DNA of 64,000 nucleotides, from contig PDHQ01000050.1 in the NCBI GenBank assembly GCA_003339415.1, positions 46,295-110,294 of the forward strand, in the 5' to 3' direction. The notes beneath the pieces were generated by a model. It made no database searches. It saw only the letters and a program-made list of their open reading frames with translations, and was not told where the DNA came from. Each line of letters opens with the position of its first letter. Within the stretch, counting starts at the first letter, position 1. This stretch comes from Ophiocordyceps camponoti-saundersi (nom. inval.). Taxonomy: Eukaryota > Ascomycota > Sordariomycetes > Hypocreales > Ophiocordycipitaceae. Shown here one piece after another: positions 62,501-64,000 of the stretch. Made by a program: the position numbers and the translations under genes.

Positions 62501-63323
62501 GCCTGATGAGCGCTTGGGGATGGATATAGAGTGGGGAGGCTAGCATCACCATGACTGACATGATTGCAGTGTCGAACAGCCTTCGTCGGCGGCGACTGTG
62601 ACTGGCTCTAAGCCGGCGAACAACGCGTTTGGATCTGCAGCAACGAGCTCGGCGCCAAAGAGCGCTCTCGACGAACTGGACGACGACTTTGAGGGCTTGG
62701 AGGACGCGAAGGAGGGATCGGCGGACGACGACTTTGCCAACATCTCGCACAACGACTTTAACGCCGTCTTCGACAGCAGCCCGCCGGGCAGCCAGATCAA
62801 GAGCGATCCCGCGGCCTTTGGCAACGAGAGCAGCTTCGACTTGGTAGGATCCAACGCCGCAGGTCAGACGGGGCCGTCGGGGGCGGGCGGGCAGCAGCAG
62901 CAGCAGAAGGCGGCAGCGGAGAATCACGACTGGGACTCCATCTTCGCCGGCCTGGATGGGCCAAGCTCGGTGTCCGGACAGGGCGCAGCCAAGGACGAGG
63001 CCGGCAAGGCTGAAGCGCGACCGTCTCAGATGGGCCGGGCCTTGACGGACAAGGGCGAGCACGACGATCCCATGGTCAAGGGCCTGACGGGCATGGGCTA
63101 CTCGCGAGCCGATGCCGTGTCGGCGCTGGAAAAGTATGACTATAATTTGGAGAGGGTAGGTTTTTTTTCCTCGTTTCTTTTCTATTCATACACTCCTTGT
63201 CCTTGTCCCCCGTTCTTTCAGCGGTCCTTTCAGGGGGTTCAAGTCAGACGACTTGTATTTCGGATGCTGACGCTTTTTTGCAACATCATACAGGCTGCCA
63301 ACTTCCTAGCCAGCCAGTCGTAG
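59506..63323 (+). CDS. EDE1: EH domain and UBA protein Ede1 (endocytic scaffold, Eps15 homologue)
   Basis: Five exons, 59506-59533, 59591-59742, 59798-62493, 62570-63155 and 63294-63323, join in phase to 1,163 residues. Three EH domains are seen at about 15-100, 135-225 and 270-350, each with helix signatures such as LGEIWQIAD, LGRIWALADT and LAQIWDLADF. A Pro-rich linker with repeated DPFG-like sequences follows, then a Glu/Gln/Lys-rich coiled coil (about 490-660), a disordered region with an NPF motif (GNNPFFKR), acidic DDDF repeats, and a C-terminal UBA domain (VKGLTGMGYSRADAVSALEK...ANFLASQS). Ede1 is the earliest-arriving scaffold of clathrin-mediated endocytosis; EH domains bind NPF peptides and UBA binds ubiquitin. 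The last exon codes only the final nine residues of the UBA. Confidence 0.95.
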
Positions 63324-63522
63324 TCTTGATCCATGGCGAGGATTTCCCCCGTCTCTGTAGTCGGTGGTTCTATGTATGTATTTGAAGGGAGGGTGGAAAA
63401 AAGCATAATCAAGGCTGTGTCTGTGGAAGGGGGGAGAGCATGGTTTGGGGAAATCCCCCCCCCCCCCCCCCCTTTTTTCCCCTTGTTGGGGGGGTTTTTT
63501 TTTGGGGGGGGGGGGGGGGGGT

Positions 63523-63561
<39 letters not shown>

Positions 63562-64000
63562 AGTGCTACGCGTCTATTTCGGAGACGCGTTAGTAGTAAG
63601 GAAAAGATACGGAGAGCGTANNNNNNNNNNGTATTTGGCCGTCAGCCGCTATTCGACACTTCGGTCGTTGTCCGTGCTTTTCCCCGCTGCGTCCCAAGCA
63701 AGGGGGGGGGGGATGGTTGGGGGAAACCCCCCCCCCCCCCCCCCCTTTTTTCCCCTTTGTATGGGGTGTTTTTGTCTTGGTGGAGAGCAGGCCTTTGTAT
63801 CTTTTTTTTTTCGTTTTCTTTATATTGATTTCTTTTTATCATCTTCTTAATAGCGTTCTTTCCACTTCTCTCTCTTGGTTGCTGTGAAGATGGCGTCTTG
63901 TCATCCGGTGGTTGAAGCCTCAGGGAGGGGAGGTGGCGTGTATCTTCGTGTAGATGGATAGATAGATATATACAACGTCCCCCCTCATGTTTCTCCCCCC
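63324..64000. other. 3' flank of EDE1 with assembly gap and homopolymer artefacts
   Basis: Two similar patches (about 63,435-63,560 and 63,700-63,780) each run through a C run, a T run and G runs. Ten Ns stand at 63621-63630. The two patches may be one locus represented twice. Nothing coding is supported. Confidence 0.7.

Overview
The window is nuclear DNA of a filamentous ascomycete, most likely a Sordariomycete. The reasons are short phase-consistent introns (about 45-130 bp) with GT...AG ends and CTRAC branch sites, fungal-only families (Ecl1-type zinc protein, blastocyanin-like secreted cupredoxin, fungalysin-unrelated M43 protease), intergenic DNA full of TACCTAGGTA and CATACA microsatellites, and a 30-kb AT-rich block with the signature of repeat-induced point mutation (RIP): CA and TG dinucleotides are almost absent while CG persists, and repeat copies differ by transitions.

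Layout. 1-7,596 is ordinary single-copy DNA with two housekeeping genes facing each other: a PRKRIP1-like splicing protein (+) and CCT3, the gamma subunit of the cytosolic chaperonin (-, six exons). 7,597-37,920 is one RIP-mutated pile of LTR retrotransposons that can be taken apart completely from its target-site duplications. Element D (Ty1/copia, 142-bp LTRs, TSD gttat) landed first. Element A (Ty1/copia, 411-bp LTRs, TSD atagt) sits six bases inside one D LTR. Element B (Ty1/copia, 276-bp LTRs, TSD gatat) sits in the gag side of D. Element C (Ty3/gypsy, 594-bp LTRs, TSD acgcc) sits inside the reverse-transcriptase region of B. All four point to the minus strand. Two carry unexpected cargo: A has a spliced gene on the strand opposite to pol, and C has about 2.3 kb of extra reading frame between pol and its 3' LTR.

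37,921-64,000 is single-copy again: an Ecl1-type zinc protein gene (-), about 9.5 kb of gene-free microsatellite DNA with a 10-N gap, then three adjacent genes for secreted proteins (an M43-like protease that has lost its catalytic glutamate, a small sulfotransferase-like protein, and a cupredoxin with glutamine in the axial ligand position). Next come a 230-bp-period duplication, a 463-bp inverted-repeat element with a perfect 9-bp target duplication (MULE-type MITE), a small unrecognised gene, and a divergent pair: glutathione reductase (-; two in-frame starts that would give mitochondrial and cytosolic forms) and the endocytic scaffold EDE1 (+; three EH domains, coiled coil, UBA). The last 650 bp hold another gap surrounded by G/C homopolymers that look like sequencing artefact.

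Exon boundaries were derived by hand from splice consensus and reading-frame continuity; no database search was run. Function calls for housekeeping genes are firm. Calls for secreted proteins rest on motif recognition, and those for decayed transposon genes rest on frames in which nearly all stops are explainable as RIP-mutated glutamine codons.
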